Origin: Halobacillus_B rhizosphaerae
GTDB lineage: Bacteria; Bacillota; Bacilli; Bacillales; Halobacillaceae
Length of the DNA stretch: 64,000 bases
Direction: 5' to 3'
Assembly: GCF_046719735.1 (NCBI RefSeq)
Contig: NZ_JAUTWQ010000011.1
Coordinates: forward strand, 124,001-188,000
A model generated the notes under the pieces. It saw only the letters and a program-made list of their open reading frames with translations, was not told the origin of the DNA and ran no database searches. This document shows, in pieces, positions 8,439 through 16,637 of the stretch (position 1 is the stretch's first letter; each line of letters opens with the position of its first letter). Position numbers and translations under genes: made by a program.

Positions 8439-9047
8439 ATGCGCTACCTTGTAGTTTCTGATATACATGGAGAAATTGAAAAACTGGAAAAAGTACTAAA
8501 AGAAGCTTCTTATTGTCCTGATGAAGATCAATTAGTACTGCTTGGAGATTATGTAGACAGAGGGGCACGCTCTAGAGAGGTTGTCGAAAAAGTTAAAGAA
8601 CTGGTCGAGGAAAACGGGGCGATCGCTATTAAAGGAAATCACGACGATTTATTCATTCGTTCCAAGTATGAAGAGGAAGCGCTGAATTTATGGCGGATGA
8701 ACGGAGCAGCCAGTACGGTGAAATCTTATGAAGGACTCTCAGAAGAAATGAAAGAGCATCAGGACTGGATGGAAGACCACCTTCGACTTTATTATGAAAC
8801 AGAAGAATATATATTTGTACATGCAGGTCTGCTTCCCGATGTTCCGTTAGAAGATCAAGAAGAGGAAACGATGTTGTGGACCCGTCATACAAGTCAAATA
8901 GGATTAGGCAAAACAGTGATCCATGGTCATACCCCCGTTCGCGACATCTCTTACTATAAAGACCAAATTGATATAGATACGGGGGCAGTCTTTGGAGGAA
9001 AACTTACATTGTTAGAGCTGCCTACTCATGAAGTATATACAGCATAG
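8439..9047 (+). CDS. Metallophosphoesterase, PPP-type serine/threonine phosphatase family
   Basis: Calcineurin-like phosphoesterase of 202 residues. The metal-binding motifs are all present: D-x-H (SDIHGE, near residue 7), GDYVDRG, GNHDD, and later HAGL and HGHTP. Its length and order of motifs match the small bacterial PPP group (PrpE or ApaH-like), which removes phosphate from proteins or splits dinucleoside polyphosphates. AAGGAGG precedes ATG 8439. It may be co-transcribed with the reductase 76 bp downstream. The substrate is not determined. Confidence 0.88.
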   Translation: MRYLVVSDIHGEIEKLEKVLKEASYCPDEDQLVLLGDYVDRGARSREVVEKVKELVEENGAIAIKGNHDDLFIRSKYEEEALNLWRMNGAASTVKSYEGLSEEMKEHQDWMEDHLRLYYETEEYIFVHAGLLPDVPLEDQEEETMLWTRHTSQIGLGKTVIHGHTPVRDISYYKDQIDIDTGAVFGGKLTLLELPTHEVYTA

Positions 9048-9123
9048 ATTTATCATATTTGTGTTCATCCCTTGGTTCCTATTAGAAGGAAGCAGGGGTT
9101 TTTTATCAGGAAGGGGAGTTATT

Positions 9124-9651
9124 ATGGATAAGCGGAAACTAGTTTTATTTATAGCTCAAAGTTTAGACGGTTACATAGCTTCAAAGGAAGAATCTTTAGA
9201 TTGGCTCTTCCAGGTGGAAGGGGAAGGAGATAATGGTTATTCGGAGTTTTATGAAACGGTGTATACGATTTTAATGGGGAAGCGAACCTACGATTGGATC
9301 ATCCAGCAGGAGAAAGGAGAATTTCCATATCCTGCGAAGGAATCCTTTGTTTTTTCAAGAACTGTTAAGGAAGATCTCCCTCACATAACGATAGTAAACG
9401 ATGACGTGGTCCGCTTTACAAATCAATTAAAGCAGAAGGAGGGCAAAGATATATGGCTTGTTGGGGGAGGAGATTTGTTACACACTTTTTTAAAGGAAGA
9501 TTTAGTGGACGAACTAATCGTCACGGTTGCTCCTGTGCTGCTTGGAAGCGGGGTTCCTCTATTTAAAGAAAGGGGCAATTCATTAGACCTTCATTTAAAA
9601 GGAACAAGACGCTTTAATCAATTTGTAGAATTGCATTATGAAGTTCGTTAA
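9124..9651 (+). CDS. Dihydrofolate reductase family protein (RibD C-terminal type)
   Basis: Protein of 175 residues in the DHFR/RibD_C superfamily. Seen: N-terminal FIAQSLDGYIA, MGKRTYDW, the NADPH-binding WLVGGGDLL, and the C-terminal VAPVLLGSGVPLF, all typical of the YyaP/YwjB type. These are NADPH-dependent reductases of unknown substrate and usually not the housekeeping DHFR. ATG 9124 follows a clear GGGGAG site; a longer reading starting inside the previous gene is not supported. It abuts the next gene (TAATG junction at 9651). Confidence 0.86.
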   Translation: MDKRKLVLFIAQSLDGYIASKEESLDWLFQVEGEGDNGYSEFYETVYTILMGKRTYDWIIQQEKGEFPYPAKESFVFSRTVKEDLPHITIVNDDVVRFTNQLKQKEGKDIWLVGGGDLLHTFLKEDLVDELIVTVAPVLLGSGVPLFKERGNSLDLHLKGTRRFNQFVELHYEVR

Positions 9652-9701
9652 TGGAATTTCAATTTAAGGGTGGGTATAAAAATAAAAAGGGGAGAGGGAA
9701 G

Positions 9702-10109
9702 ATGAATAACCCATTGCAAAGAGTAGGAACGATCTATCTTCCAGTCGAGAATCTCGAAAAATCAACGGATTGGTACATTGAAAAATTAGCTGCGGAACTT
9801 ACATACAAGGATCTGGACAAAGCTATTCTGAATTTAGCAGATCAGAGTTTCTTCCTAGTACGAGCTAATAAGGGTCAATCCTCCAACTTTATGGATGTTC
9901 TGGGGAATACCTGTTTTTCATTAACCTTTGAAGTAGATGGGGTAAATTCCCTGCATGCTCTGCGAGAGGACCTTTTGAAAAAAGGCGTAAAAACTGGGGA
10001 GGTCGAAAACAGAGGCCACCCTGGCAGAAATTTTGTCTTTTATGATCTGGATGGGAATGCTTTTGATGTTTGGAGTGAACTTAGTTCAACCTTTGAAAAG
10101 AAAAGATAA
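9702..10109 (+). CDS. VOC (glyoxalase/bleomycin resistance) family protein
   Basis: Vicinal oxygen chelate fold protein of 135 residues. Seen: the opening RVGTIYLPVENLEKSTDWY, a central edge NTCFSLTFEVDG, and the C-terminal FVFYDLDGNAFDVWSE, where the acidic residue is the usual metal ligand. An AAAAAGGGGAGAGGG site favours ATG 9702; an ATG at 9651 overlaps the upstream stop and would add 17 residues without homology. It is probably in an operon with the DHFR-like gene. The family spans lyases, dioxygenases and drug-binding proteins, so no reaction is assigned. Confidence 0.85.
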   Translation: MNNPLQRVGTIYLPVENLEKSTDWYIEKLAAELTYKDLDKAILNLADQSFFLVRANKGQSSNFMDVLGNTCFSLTFEVDGVNSLHALREDLLKKGVKTGEVENRGHPGRNFVFYDLDGNAFDVWSELSSTFEKKR

Positions 10110-10173
10110 TCATCGTAGTACATATCCGCACATTTCTGATGCCGTTCCCACACATAGCGAAGTGGAAATAAAA

Positions 10174-10204
10174 CAGCCCGAACCCTTAGTAAAGGTTCGG
10201 GCTG
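10174..10204 (-). terminator. Terminator of the DJ-1/PfpI gene
   Basis: Perfect 11-bp arms (CAGCCCGAACC with GGTTCGGGCTG) around a 9-nt loop. On the minus strand the stem runs into TTTTATTT, so it serves the gene ending at 10226. The plus side has no T run, so read-through from the VOC gene is possible. Confidence 0.8.
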
Positions 10205-10225
10205 TGCTGAATATGCTCTCGTACT

Positions 10226-10750
10226 CTAGCTTTCTGCTAATAAATCAGCAAATGCTTTTGCATACGGAGGTAGATCAGGCGGACGGCGGGCAGAGACGAT
10301 GTGTTCGTCCTGCACCACAGGTTCATCATGCCAAATCGCTCCTGCATTCTTCATATCATCTTTAATTCCTGGCGTACTAGTAACGTTTCGCCCTTTTAAA
10401 ATGTCCGCAGAGATCAGCACCCATCCGGCATGGCAAATCTGACCGATTGGTTTCTTGTATTCATCCATGTGCTTAACCATATTCAACACTTCTGGATAAC
10501 GCCGCAGTTTATCAGGCGACCAGCCTCCTGGGACTAAAATCCCGTCGTAATCGGAAGGGTTAATATCAGAAAATGCGTAATCAGATGTGGCAGGAACTCC
10601 GTATTTACCAGGGTATTCTTCTCCAGCAGTCTCTCCAGCAAGATGAACAATCGCTCCCTCTTCCTGAAGGCGAAGCACAGGATACCAGAGTTCTAGGTCT
10701 TCAAAATCTTTACTTACTAAAGCAATGACTTTTTTGTTTTCTAAACGCAT
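10226..10750 (-). CDS. DJ-1/PfpI family protein (protease/deglycase type)
   Basis: Class I glutamine-amidotransferase-fold protein of 174 residues, of the PfpI/YraA/YhbO group. Seen: FEDLELWYPVLRL with the conserved Glu, GILVPGGWSPDKLR, and the nucleophile elbow QICHAGWVL with the Cys-His pair. Members act as stress-induced proteases or deglycases on glycated protein. GAGGAGG lies just before ATG 10750, which fixes the start; the upstream five codons are excluded. It is followed by its own terminator. Confidence 0.88.
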   Translation of the reverse strand: MRLENKKVIALVSKDFEDLELWYPVLRLQEEGAIVHLAGETAGEEYPGKYGVPATSDYAFSDINPSDYDGILVPGGWSPDKLRRYPEVLNMVKHMDEYKKPIGQICHAGWVLISADILKGRNVTSTPGIKDDMKNAGAIWHDEPVVQDEHIVSARRPPDLPPYAKAFADLLAES

Positions 10751-10795
10751 AGAAACCTCCTCCAATCTATGTTCTTTCCTAAGTGTATCAAAACA

Positions 10796-11182
10796 CTAGA
10801 AAGAGTTCGAATCCTTCGAAACAGCAAGCACCCACCAAATAAGCAGAGGCTGAAGCAATGGACGAATCCATAATACAACAGGATCTGTATGGTCACTCCA
10901 CGGAGCGGCGACTTCATGTATGGCCGCATAAATGTTGGCAGGCAGAACAGCAACTAAAAAGACGGCAGAAGCAATTCCTGCGGCTCTCCGCGTTTGTGGG
11001 AAGAGTAACAATAACGCTAAAAGCCATTCTGTATTTCCCGTCATATAAATAATTTCCAGCCTTATCGGGGTCCACTCAGGCAGCATTTGGGCGAAGCCTT
11101 TATCATAGATGAAATGGGCAGCACCAGCTAGAAAGAAGCCTAGGGCAAAGAGGTAGAGTCCCAGCTTTCTTAAAATCATCAT
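10796..11182 (-). CDS. DoxX-like membrane protein
   Basis: Four-helix membrane protein of about 128 residues. Seen: GLYLFALGFFLAGAAHF, GNTEWLLALLLLFPQTRRAAG and a C-terminal segment LIWWVLAV, the usual DoxX pattern. AAAGGAAGTGG is correctly spaced from ATGATG at 11182/11179, so the longer reading from 11215 is rejected. DoxX proteins are often tied to thiol or oxidative stress functions. It ends 45 bp before the PfpI gene on the same strand. Confidence 0.8.
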   Translation of the reverse strand: MMILRKLGLYLFALGFFLAGAAHFIYDKGFAQMLPEWTPIRLEIIYMTGNTEWLLALLLLFPQTRRAAGIASAVFLVAVLPANIYAAIHEVAAPWSDHTDPVVLWIRPLLQPLLIWWVLAVSKDSNSF

Positions 11183-11342
11183 GATCGTCCACTTCCTTTG
11201 TAAATAATTCGGCATAATGAAACTTGTTGAGATTAATTATCGTATAATCATTAGTGCCTTTCTATTTGATTTAGGTATAATGATATCTAAGTCTAGCATA
11301 AGGTTAAACAAATTTGGAATCTATCATAAGGGGTCGAGATGA

Positions 11343-12242
11343 TTGAAGAAGAACTTTCTGGTACTTATATTGGCTTTTGTGTTAGCAAGTGTGATTCTGC
11401 CGACAGTCAGTCAGGCATCTACAAATGATGAAGGAATTAACGAAAAGCTTGGATTGCCGATAGTCGTATATGGAGAGGCTTTATCAGCTTCGCAAAAAGC
11501 GGAGGTAGCTAAGCTGCTGGAAGTGGATAAACATGAACAAGTGGACGAATTCACGGTAACCGGACAGGACATTGCCAATTATATTGACGGGAACCCGAAC
11601 TCGAATATGTATTCTTCTGTGAAAATTCTCCATAAAGATGAAGGAAACGGACTGAATATTGAAATTGTAACGCCTGATAACATTACACAGGTTACCACAG
11701 AAATGTACAAGAATGCGTTACTCACAGCTGGAGTGGAAAACGCTGATGTAATGGTCGCTTCCTCTGTGAAAGTCAGTGGTCATTCGGCATTGACTGGTAT
11801 TTACAAAGCTTATGATGCAAAAGGGGTGAAGTTGGATAAAGACCGGATGAAGGTCGCTAGTGATGAACTGGATGTGGCAACCTCTATTGCTGATAAAGAA
11901 GGTATGAGTGATGAAAAGATTAGTCAGCTGCTAACAGAAATTAAAAAAGCAATTGCCGAACAGAATCCTGCCACGAAAGAGGATGTAGAGAAGATTGTTA
12001 AAGATCAGCTTGCTAAACTGAATATTGAACTCAGTCCCGAAGACCGGCAGCGGCTGATCGACTTATTTGATCAGATGAGAAATTTGAATATCGATTTTGA
12101 TAAAGTCAGAAATCAGCTGGATGATCTTACCGGCAACATCCAAAATCTAATCAATGACGATGGATTTTGGAACAAGCTGACGGCTGCTATTAAAAGTTTT
12201 TTTCATGCATTAAGCAATTTTGTCAGTTCGCTGTTCAGTTAA
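11343..12242 (+). CDS. DUF1002 secreted protein (YpuA-like)
   Basis: Exported protein of 299 residues with a signal peptide (KKNFLVLILAFVLASVIL, likely cut near SQAS). The middle matches DUF1002 as seen in Bacillus YpuA: GLPIVVYGEALS, DIANYIDGNPNSNMYSS and VKVSGHSALTGIY. The C-terminal 100 residues are helical and acidic and end in a hydrophobic tail (FFHALSNFVSSLFS). The start is TTG 11343, set by AAGGGG nine bases upstream; an ATG at 11339 is out of frame. Function in the family is unknown. Confidence 0.85.
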   Translation: MKKNFLVLILAFVLASVILPTVSQASTNDEGINEKLGLPIVVYGEALSASQKAEVAKLLEVDKHEQVDEFTVTGQDIANYIDGNPNSNMYSSVKILHKDEGNGLNIEIVTPDNITQVTTEMYKNALLTAGVENADVMVASSVKVSGHSALTGIYKAYDAKGVKLDKDRMKVASDELDVATSIADKEGMSDEKISQLLTEIKKAIAEQNPATKEDVEKIVKDQLAKLNIELSPEDRQRLIDLFDQMRNLNIDFDKVRNQLDDLTGNIQNLINDDGFWNKLTAAIKSFFHALSNFVSSLFS

Positions 12243-12252
12243 TGGGCTGCTG

Positions 12253-12282
12253 CCGTCCTCTTTATGGGGGCGGTGTTTTTTT
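12253..12282 (+). terminator. Terminator after the DUF1002 gene
   Basis: CCGTCCTC pairs with GGGGGCGG (one G-T pair) around a short loop and leads into TTTTTTT. Confidence 0.75.
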
Positions 12283-12308
12283 AGATGACAAATTAAAGGA
12301 GGGAAACT

Positions 12309-12872
12309 ATGAAGAAGATCATCTGTTTTGGAGATAGCTTAACGGCTAGGAGAGAGGGTCATGAGACTTCACTGCTGACAAAATTGATTCAGCAGAAACG
12401 TCCCGAAGATTGTCTGATCAACGCGGGAGTCTCTGGAGACAACACCAGACAAGCTATTCAAAGGCTGGAAGAGGATGTGCTGAACTACCAGCCGGATCTT
12501 GTATTCGTACTATTTGGTTCGAACGACGCTGCTATGCATAAACAGGTTCCTATAGAGGAATACCATAGGAACCTGGAATGGATAACGGATCAAATCGGAC
12601 CGGATAAAGTTATCTTAGTTACCCCGCCTCCTGTGGATGAAAACCTGCAGAAATCAAGGTCGAATCAAACACTCGAACTTTATGGGACTGCTGTTAAGGA
12701 GGTAGCGCAGCTGAATCAGACAAAGCTGCTGCCATTTTATGATCTGCTGAAGGATCTCGACTATCCCGACATCTTGAAAGGTGTAAAAAATGATGGTCTG
12801 CATTTTGGTGAAAAAGGCTACAAACTGCTGGCTGAATGGATGCTGGAGGAAATTAAACAAACGTTTGATTAA
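12309..12872 (+). CDS. SGNH/GDSL hydrolase family protein
   Basis: Lipase/esterase-like hydrolase of 187 residues. All four SGNH blocks are visible: FGDSL with the catalytic Ser10, the Gly in NAGVSGDN, the Asn in FGSNDA, and the Asp-His pair in NDGLHFGEKG. AAAGGAGGG precedes the ATG. No signal peptide, so it is cytoplasmic. It converges on the XRE-TPR regulator gene, with five bases between stops and no obvious terminator between them. Confidence 0.88.
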   Translation: MKKIICFGDSLTARREGHETSLLTKLIQQKRPEDCLINAGVSGDNTRQAIQRLEEDVLNYQPDLVFVLFGSNDAAMHKQVPIEEYHRNLEWITDQIGPDKVILVTPPPVDENLQKSRSNQTLELYGTAVKEVAQLNQTKLLPFYDLLKDLDYPDILKGVKNDGLHFGEKGYKLLAEWMLEEIKQTFD

Positions 12873-12877
12873 GGGAG

Positions 12878-14137
12878 TTAAGTCTCTAATAATGCGGTCA
12901 GCGCCTGGTAAAATTCAGAAGAACGTTTGTATTTGCCTGCTTCATAGTAGTGCTGTGCGAGCTTCTTGTACAAGGGTTTCAAAAATTCCATTTGCTCTCT
13001 TTGTTCGAAGAAATCGATACATTCTTCCAGGCTTTCGACATATAGGTCATGCTGCCGTGTAAGTTTATAATAATCGAGAAAGGCATCAAGCAGTTTGTAA
13101 TAGTCTACTTCATGTGTGACATGGAGTTTGGCTTGTTGAAATGCCTGCAGAGCTTCGCCGGGCTTATCAAGTGCAAGGTAATTTTTGCAAAGGGCATGAT
13201 AAGTAATACTTGGATTCTTGTTTAATTGTAATTTCAAAGACAAAGTTTTCTCTAAATAGGTTAAAGCTTGAGCTTCATGGTTTTGTTTCCTCAATAGGAT
13301 GGCTTTATTATGGTAAATTTGTGCCGTTAGCGATAAATCCTCAGCTTCCAGTGCAAGTTCCTCTCCCTGATTCAGATAGTTCATCGCTTGCTCAAAATCC
13401 TCGAGTCGTTTATAGATGGTACCCATTAAATTGTAGGTCATACTTTGGTCTTTGGGCTGCTGAAGCACCTCGTAATAATATAAAGCCTGGCTGCAATAAT
13501 CTATCGCACGTTCATAGTGATCTTTCGCCTTTAGCAGCAATGCAATATTAAAATGAATCGCTGCTTTAACGGGCAAGGACACAGCGACCTTAAGATAGCT
13601 GTGATAATTCTGTAAACTATGATCATAATCCTCACTTCGATAATAGTGCAGTCCAAAGAAATAGTAATAGGCTTCTTTGATGAGTCTGGGGAAAGCGGCT
13701 GGATCTTCCCCTGTTAAATAATGCAATAAGAAATCCTCGTAAAGCTGGTCAGCCTGACGGAGCTGGCCTTTTTTATATAAATAGGCTCCTTTTAATAATA
13801 AAAAGTAAACCTCCTGCTTCACGCAGCTTAAGCTATCGTAGTAATTATCATCAATCATTTGCAGAAGCGGGGCAGCTTTTTCTAAATCCTCTATAATAAA
13901 ATGGTGAATTTGAGTAAGTAGATAATTGATTTCACGGTCTTCAGATCCATAATGATAGAAGAACCGGGGAGGAAGCTTGAGTTTGGTCCCGATAAGTTGT
14001 GTCACTTTAGAACTCGGCTCCCGATGACCATTCTCGATCTTGCTCAAATGAGCTACAGACATAGAGTCCTCGGCCAGCTGTACGAGAGTCAGCTGTTGGA
14101 TCTTACGATATACATAAATTCTTTTACCAATATTCAT
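12878..14137 (-). CDS. XRE-type HTH regulator with TPR array (RRNPP-like)
   Basis: Regulator of 419 residues. Residues about 5-60 form an XRE helix-turn-helix (MSVAHLSKIENGHREPSS). From about 90 to the end the protein is a chain of tetratricopeptide repeats (for example AMNYLNQGEELALEAEDLS and ALTYLEKTLSLKLQLN). This is the layout of the RRNPP group, whose members read secreted peptides (PlcR, NprR, Rap). AAAGGA lies nine bases before ATG 14137; the ATG at 14146 abuts that site and is unlikely. I see no adjacent signal-peptide precursor gene. It is divergent from an ECF sigma gene. Confidence 0.85.
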   Translation of the reverse strand: MNIGKRIYVYRKIQQLTLVQLAEDSMSVAHLSKIENGHREPSSKVTQLIGTKLKLPPRFFYHYGSEDREINYLLTQIHHFIIEDLEKAAPLLQMIDDNYYDSLSCVKQEVYFLLLKGAYLYKKGQLRQADQLYEDFLLHYLTGEDPAAFPRLIKEAYYYFFGLHYYRSEDYDHSLQNYHSYLKVAVSLPVKAAIHFNIALLLKAKDHYERAIDYCSQALYYYEVLQQPKDQSMTYNLMGTIYKRLEDFEQAMNYLNQGEELALEAEDLSLTAQIYHNKAILLRKQNHEAQALTYLEKTLSLKLQLNKNPSITYHALCKNYLALDKPGEALQAFQQAKLHVTHEVDYYKLLDAFLDYYKLTRQHDLYVESLEECIDFFEQREQMEFLKPLYKKLAQHYYEAGKYKRSSEFYQALTALLET

Positions 14138-14272
14138 GTTATCCATTCCTTTAAGTTTCTTAATAGGTATGTATCCATTTAGTTTAGTAGGTAATATGGT
14201 CTGGTTTTTAATAAGAAACAGTAAAAAAACAGCAGAGGATAGTTATATTTATCCTCATTAACCCATACTTGC

Positions 14273-14337
14273 TTAAAAAGTTATATATATTAGTACGATT
14301 ATGAGATTTGAAAAGTTTCATCTTATAGTACGATTAT
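14273..14337 (+). promoter_or_regulatory. Two tandem ECF-promoter-like elements
   Basis: A 30-bp element, TT(A/G)AAAAGTT, nine bases, then AGTACGATTAT, occurs at 14273-14302 and again at 14308-14337, with a 35-bp period. The second copy reads as TGAAAA, 16 bases, CGAT, the geometry of ECF sigma promoters. It lies 45 bp before the ECF sigma gene, so autoregulation is likely. The first copy has a weaker -35 (TAAAAA). Confidence 0.55.
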
Positions 14338-14381
14338 ATAAAAAGTAACTTGAGTGCGGACAAAGTTATGGAGTGGACATA

Positions 14382-14891
14382 GTGAGACATGAACGCGAGG
14401 AAACTTTAAACCATGTAGTTGAAGAGTATTACCCTCTGTTAGTGAGAACGGCTGTTATGTATGTGAAAGATGAAATGGCAGCAGAAGATATGGTTCAGGA
14501 AGCCTTATTAAAGGCATTTGAGAAATATTCATATTTTAAAAAGGATTGCTGCTTCCGGACGTGGCTGTTGAAGATTATCACCAATCAATGTAAAGATCAT
14601 TTACGAAGTTACACGAGAAGGAATGTGGTCCCATGGGAGGATCATTGGATTCATCCATACCAAATCGAGGAGAATCATCCATTAGAACGTATGCTGAACG
14701 AGGAAGAGAATCAAGATATTAAACAAGAGATGGGCAAACTGAAGCCGGCACATTATGAAGCGATCCATTTATATTACTTTGCCGATCTTTCCATTAAAGA
14801 GATCTCTCGTGGACTTGCCATTAATGAGAATACTCTAAAGACCAGAATGAAACGAGCACGACATGAACTTAAGCAAAATATGGAAGTATGA
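14382..14891 (+). CDS. ECF-type RNA polymerase sigma factor
   Basis: Sigma-70 family factor of about 169 residues. Region 2 is seen in AAEDMVQEALLKAFEKYSYF and TWLLKIITNQCKDHLRS; region 4 in ADLSIKEISRGLAINENTLKTRMKRAR. Two GTG starts are possible: 14382 has GGAG eight bases upstream and is preferred, and 14373 would add three residues. No anti-sigma gene follows; the operon ends at a terminator about 70 bp downstream. It resembles the other ECF factor at 28353-28970 more than the one at 20869. It is divergent from the XRE-TPR regulator, which may control it. Confidence 0.87.
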   Translation: MRHEREETLNHVVEEYYPLLVRTAVMYVKDEMAAEDMVQEALLKAFEKYSYFKKDCCFRTWLLKIITNQCKDHLRSYTRRNVVPWEDHWIHPYQIEENHPLERMLNEEENQDIKQEMGKLKPAHYEAIHLYYFADLSIKEISRGLAINENTLKTRMKRARHELKQNMEV

Positions 14892-14962
14892 ATAAATAGA
14901 AGCTGTACTAGGTTGATTTCGCGTAGTCTTTTGTTCGCGGAGTGCCTATTTCTCAATGACAG

Positions 14963-15001
14963 AAAATCCGAACCCATATAATTCTGTGGTTCGGATTTTT
15001 T
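14963..15001. terminator. Bidirectional terminator
   Basis: AAAATCCGAACC (14963-14974) pairs with GGTTCGGATTTT (14988-14999). The T run on the plus strand serves the sigma gene and the minus strand serves the convergent SCO gene. Confidence 0.88.
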
Positions 15002-15029
15002 GATGATAAATTATTTTGGCTTCCGCCTT

Positions 15030-15620
15030 TTACTGGTCTGTCAAAATCCCCGCATCTTCGACTATTTGATCATAAGGTACATCCTGGGTTCCTGAATACT
15101 TCTTTTTCACAACTCCATCCTTGTTGATTAAATAAAAGGACGCCCCGTGGGATACTTGGTTGGTCCCTTCAATTTTTTCCGCAAGTGTGTGAAAGGTATC
15201 TTTCGCAAATGTCTGGATATCCTGCTGGGAGTAACCCGTAACGTACGTCCAGTTATCAAAGTTTGCTCCATGAGCCTTGCCGAATTCCTTTAATTTCTGT
15301 GGTGTGTCGACGACGGGATCGACACTAAAGGATACGATTTCAACATCTATCCCTTCATCCTTAAGCATGCCCTGAAGCTGCGATAGGTTCCGAGTCATAG
15401 GAGGACAGATGGTTTCGCAAGAGGTGAAAATTAAATCGGCAATCCACACCTTTCCCTCCATATCCTCGGTTGAAAAATCCTCTTTAGCCTGGGTTGTTCC
15501 TTGAAAACTGCCAACTTTCCAATCCACCGTATTTTCAAGTTCTTTACTGCCGCAAGCGGTCATGAGAAGGGCAGCGGCGGCAAGCATCAAAACCAAAATA
15601 AGTAATCGTTTTTTTGGCAT
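15030..15620 (-). CDS. SCO family protein (copper chaperone for cytochrome oxidase)
   Basis: Membrane-anchored lipoprotein of 196 residues. Seen: a signal peptide ending in the lipobox LLMTAC (Cys23), then a thioredoxin-like domain with the copper-binding C-x3-C (CETIC, Cys68 and Cys72) and the conserved His158 in QVSHGASFYL. SCO proteins (B. subtilis YpmQ) deliver copper to the CuA site of cytochrome c oxidase on the outer membrane face. The length is normal. It is monocistronic, with a terminator on its 3' side. Confidence 0.9.
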   Translation of the reverse strand: MPKKRLLILVLMLAAAALLMTACGSKELENTVDWKVGSFQGTTQAKEDFSTEDMEGKVWIADLIFTSCETICPPMTRNLSQLQGMLKDEGIDVEIVSFSVDPVVDTPQKLKEFGKAHGANFDNWTYVTGYSQQDIQTFAKDTFHTLAEKIEGTNQVSHGASFYLINKDGVVKKKYSGTQDVPYDQIVEDAGILTDQ

Positions 15621-15816
15621 TGGATACTCCTCCCGATCGTATGTATTTTGTCTTTCCTTTCTAGTTTACGTGCGCTTTAAACGAAGTGTCAACGTCCATT
15701 CCTTAGGAAGACATCGGGATATGGAGAAAATAGGGGGGCAGCAGGAAATGAAGGGAAGGCAGAATGCATACATTACATAGGAACAGGAAAAGATAAAGAA
15801 AAAAGTGGGGAATTCG

Positions 15817-16590
15817 ATGCCTGATTACAAAGATGAACTTGGCCGCAGATTGTTTTATGAGGATATCGGTGAAGGCGAGCCGCTCGTATTTATCCATCCA
15901 CCAGGGATGGGCAGAAAAGTGTTTATTGAACAGCACCCTCTTGCCAAGCATTACCGCCTGATTCTTCCGGATTTGAGTGGACACGGGGATTCTGATGTCG
16001 TAAATGCTTGTCCGGACTTAAGCTTTTTTGCAAAGGAAATAAAGCAGTTACTTGATCATTTGCAGCTCGAGAAAGTGGTGCTCGTGGGCTATTCCTGCGG
16101 TGGAATGATTTCTCAGGAATTTGCTTTAACTTATCCATCGAGATTAAAAGCTCTTATCTTATCAGGAGGGTTTCCTAAAGTTGATACATTTGGTCTGCAG
16201 TTTGAATTCTTCGGAGGAATCCGCTGGGTGCAAAAAGATGCAGCCACACTTGCCTGGTTACTTAGCAAATCCCATTTCCGGGGGAAAGATTTTAAATATG
16301 AACTCAGGGAACACATGGAAAAGTCTGATCCGTCTGTTTGGCTTTCTTATTATAAACACGCTCAGGCATACGACTGTACTTCACGTCTCAATGAACTGAA
16401 AATGCCATTGTTACTCTTATATGGGGAAAAGGAAGTTTGGATAAATCACCATTCCCGTTTTTATCATCAATGTGAGGACGCCTCACTTACTTTGGTTGAT
16501 CAAGCTTTTCATCAAATACCAGCTACCCATCCGCACATTTTCAACCCGGCCGTTCATCACTTTATTCAACGCAAAGTGTCTCCAGCCTAA
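15817..16590 (+). CDS. Alpha/beta hydrolase
   Basis: Hydrolase of 257 residues with the alpha/beta fold. Seen: oxyanion region FIHPPGMGRK, DLSGHGDS, the nucleophile elbow VGYSCGG (Ser), and a C-terminal His in HQIPATHP. The usual acidic residue position reads YGEKEVW, with Glu where Asp is more common. ATG 15817 follows GTGGGG; a GTG at 15805 would add four residues. No secretion signal. The substrate is unknown. Confidence 0.84.
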   Translation: MPDYKDELGRRLFYEDIGEGEPLVFIHPPGMGRKVFIEQHPLAKHYRLILPDLSGHGDSDVVNACPDLSFFAKEIKQLLDHLQLEKVVLVGYSCGGMISQEFALTYPSRLKALILSGGFPKVDTFGLQFEFFGGIRWVQKDAATLAWLLSKSHFRGKDFKYELREHMEKSDPSVWLSYYKHAQAYDCTSRLNELKMPLLLLYGEKEVWINHHSRFYHQCEDASLTLVDQAFHQIPATHPHIFNPAVHHFIQRKVSPA

Positions 16591-16630
16591 AGAAAACTCC
16601 AGCAAATTTTCTTAAGCTGGAGTTTTCTTT
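16591..16630. terminator. Bidirectional terminator
   Basis: AGAAAACTCCAGC (16591-16603) pairs with GCTGGAGTTTTCT (16616-16628), starting directly after the hydrolase stop codon. Both flanks are suitable, so it can also end the convergent gene at 16638. Confidence 0.85.
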
Positions 16631-16637
16631 GGTATAT

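Noticed and set aside
10033..10365. Plus-strand reading of 110 codons across 10.0-10.4 kb
   Set aside because: It overlaps the VOC gene end and the DJ-1/PfpI gene on the other strand, and has no ribosome site or family pattern.
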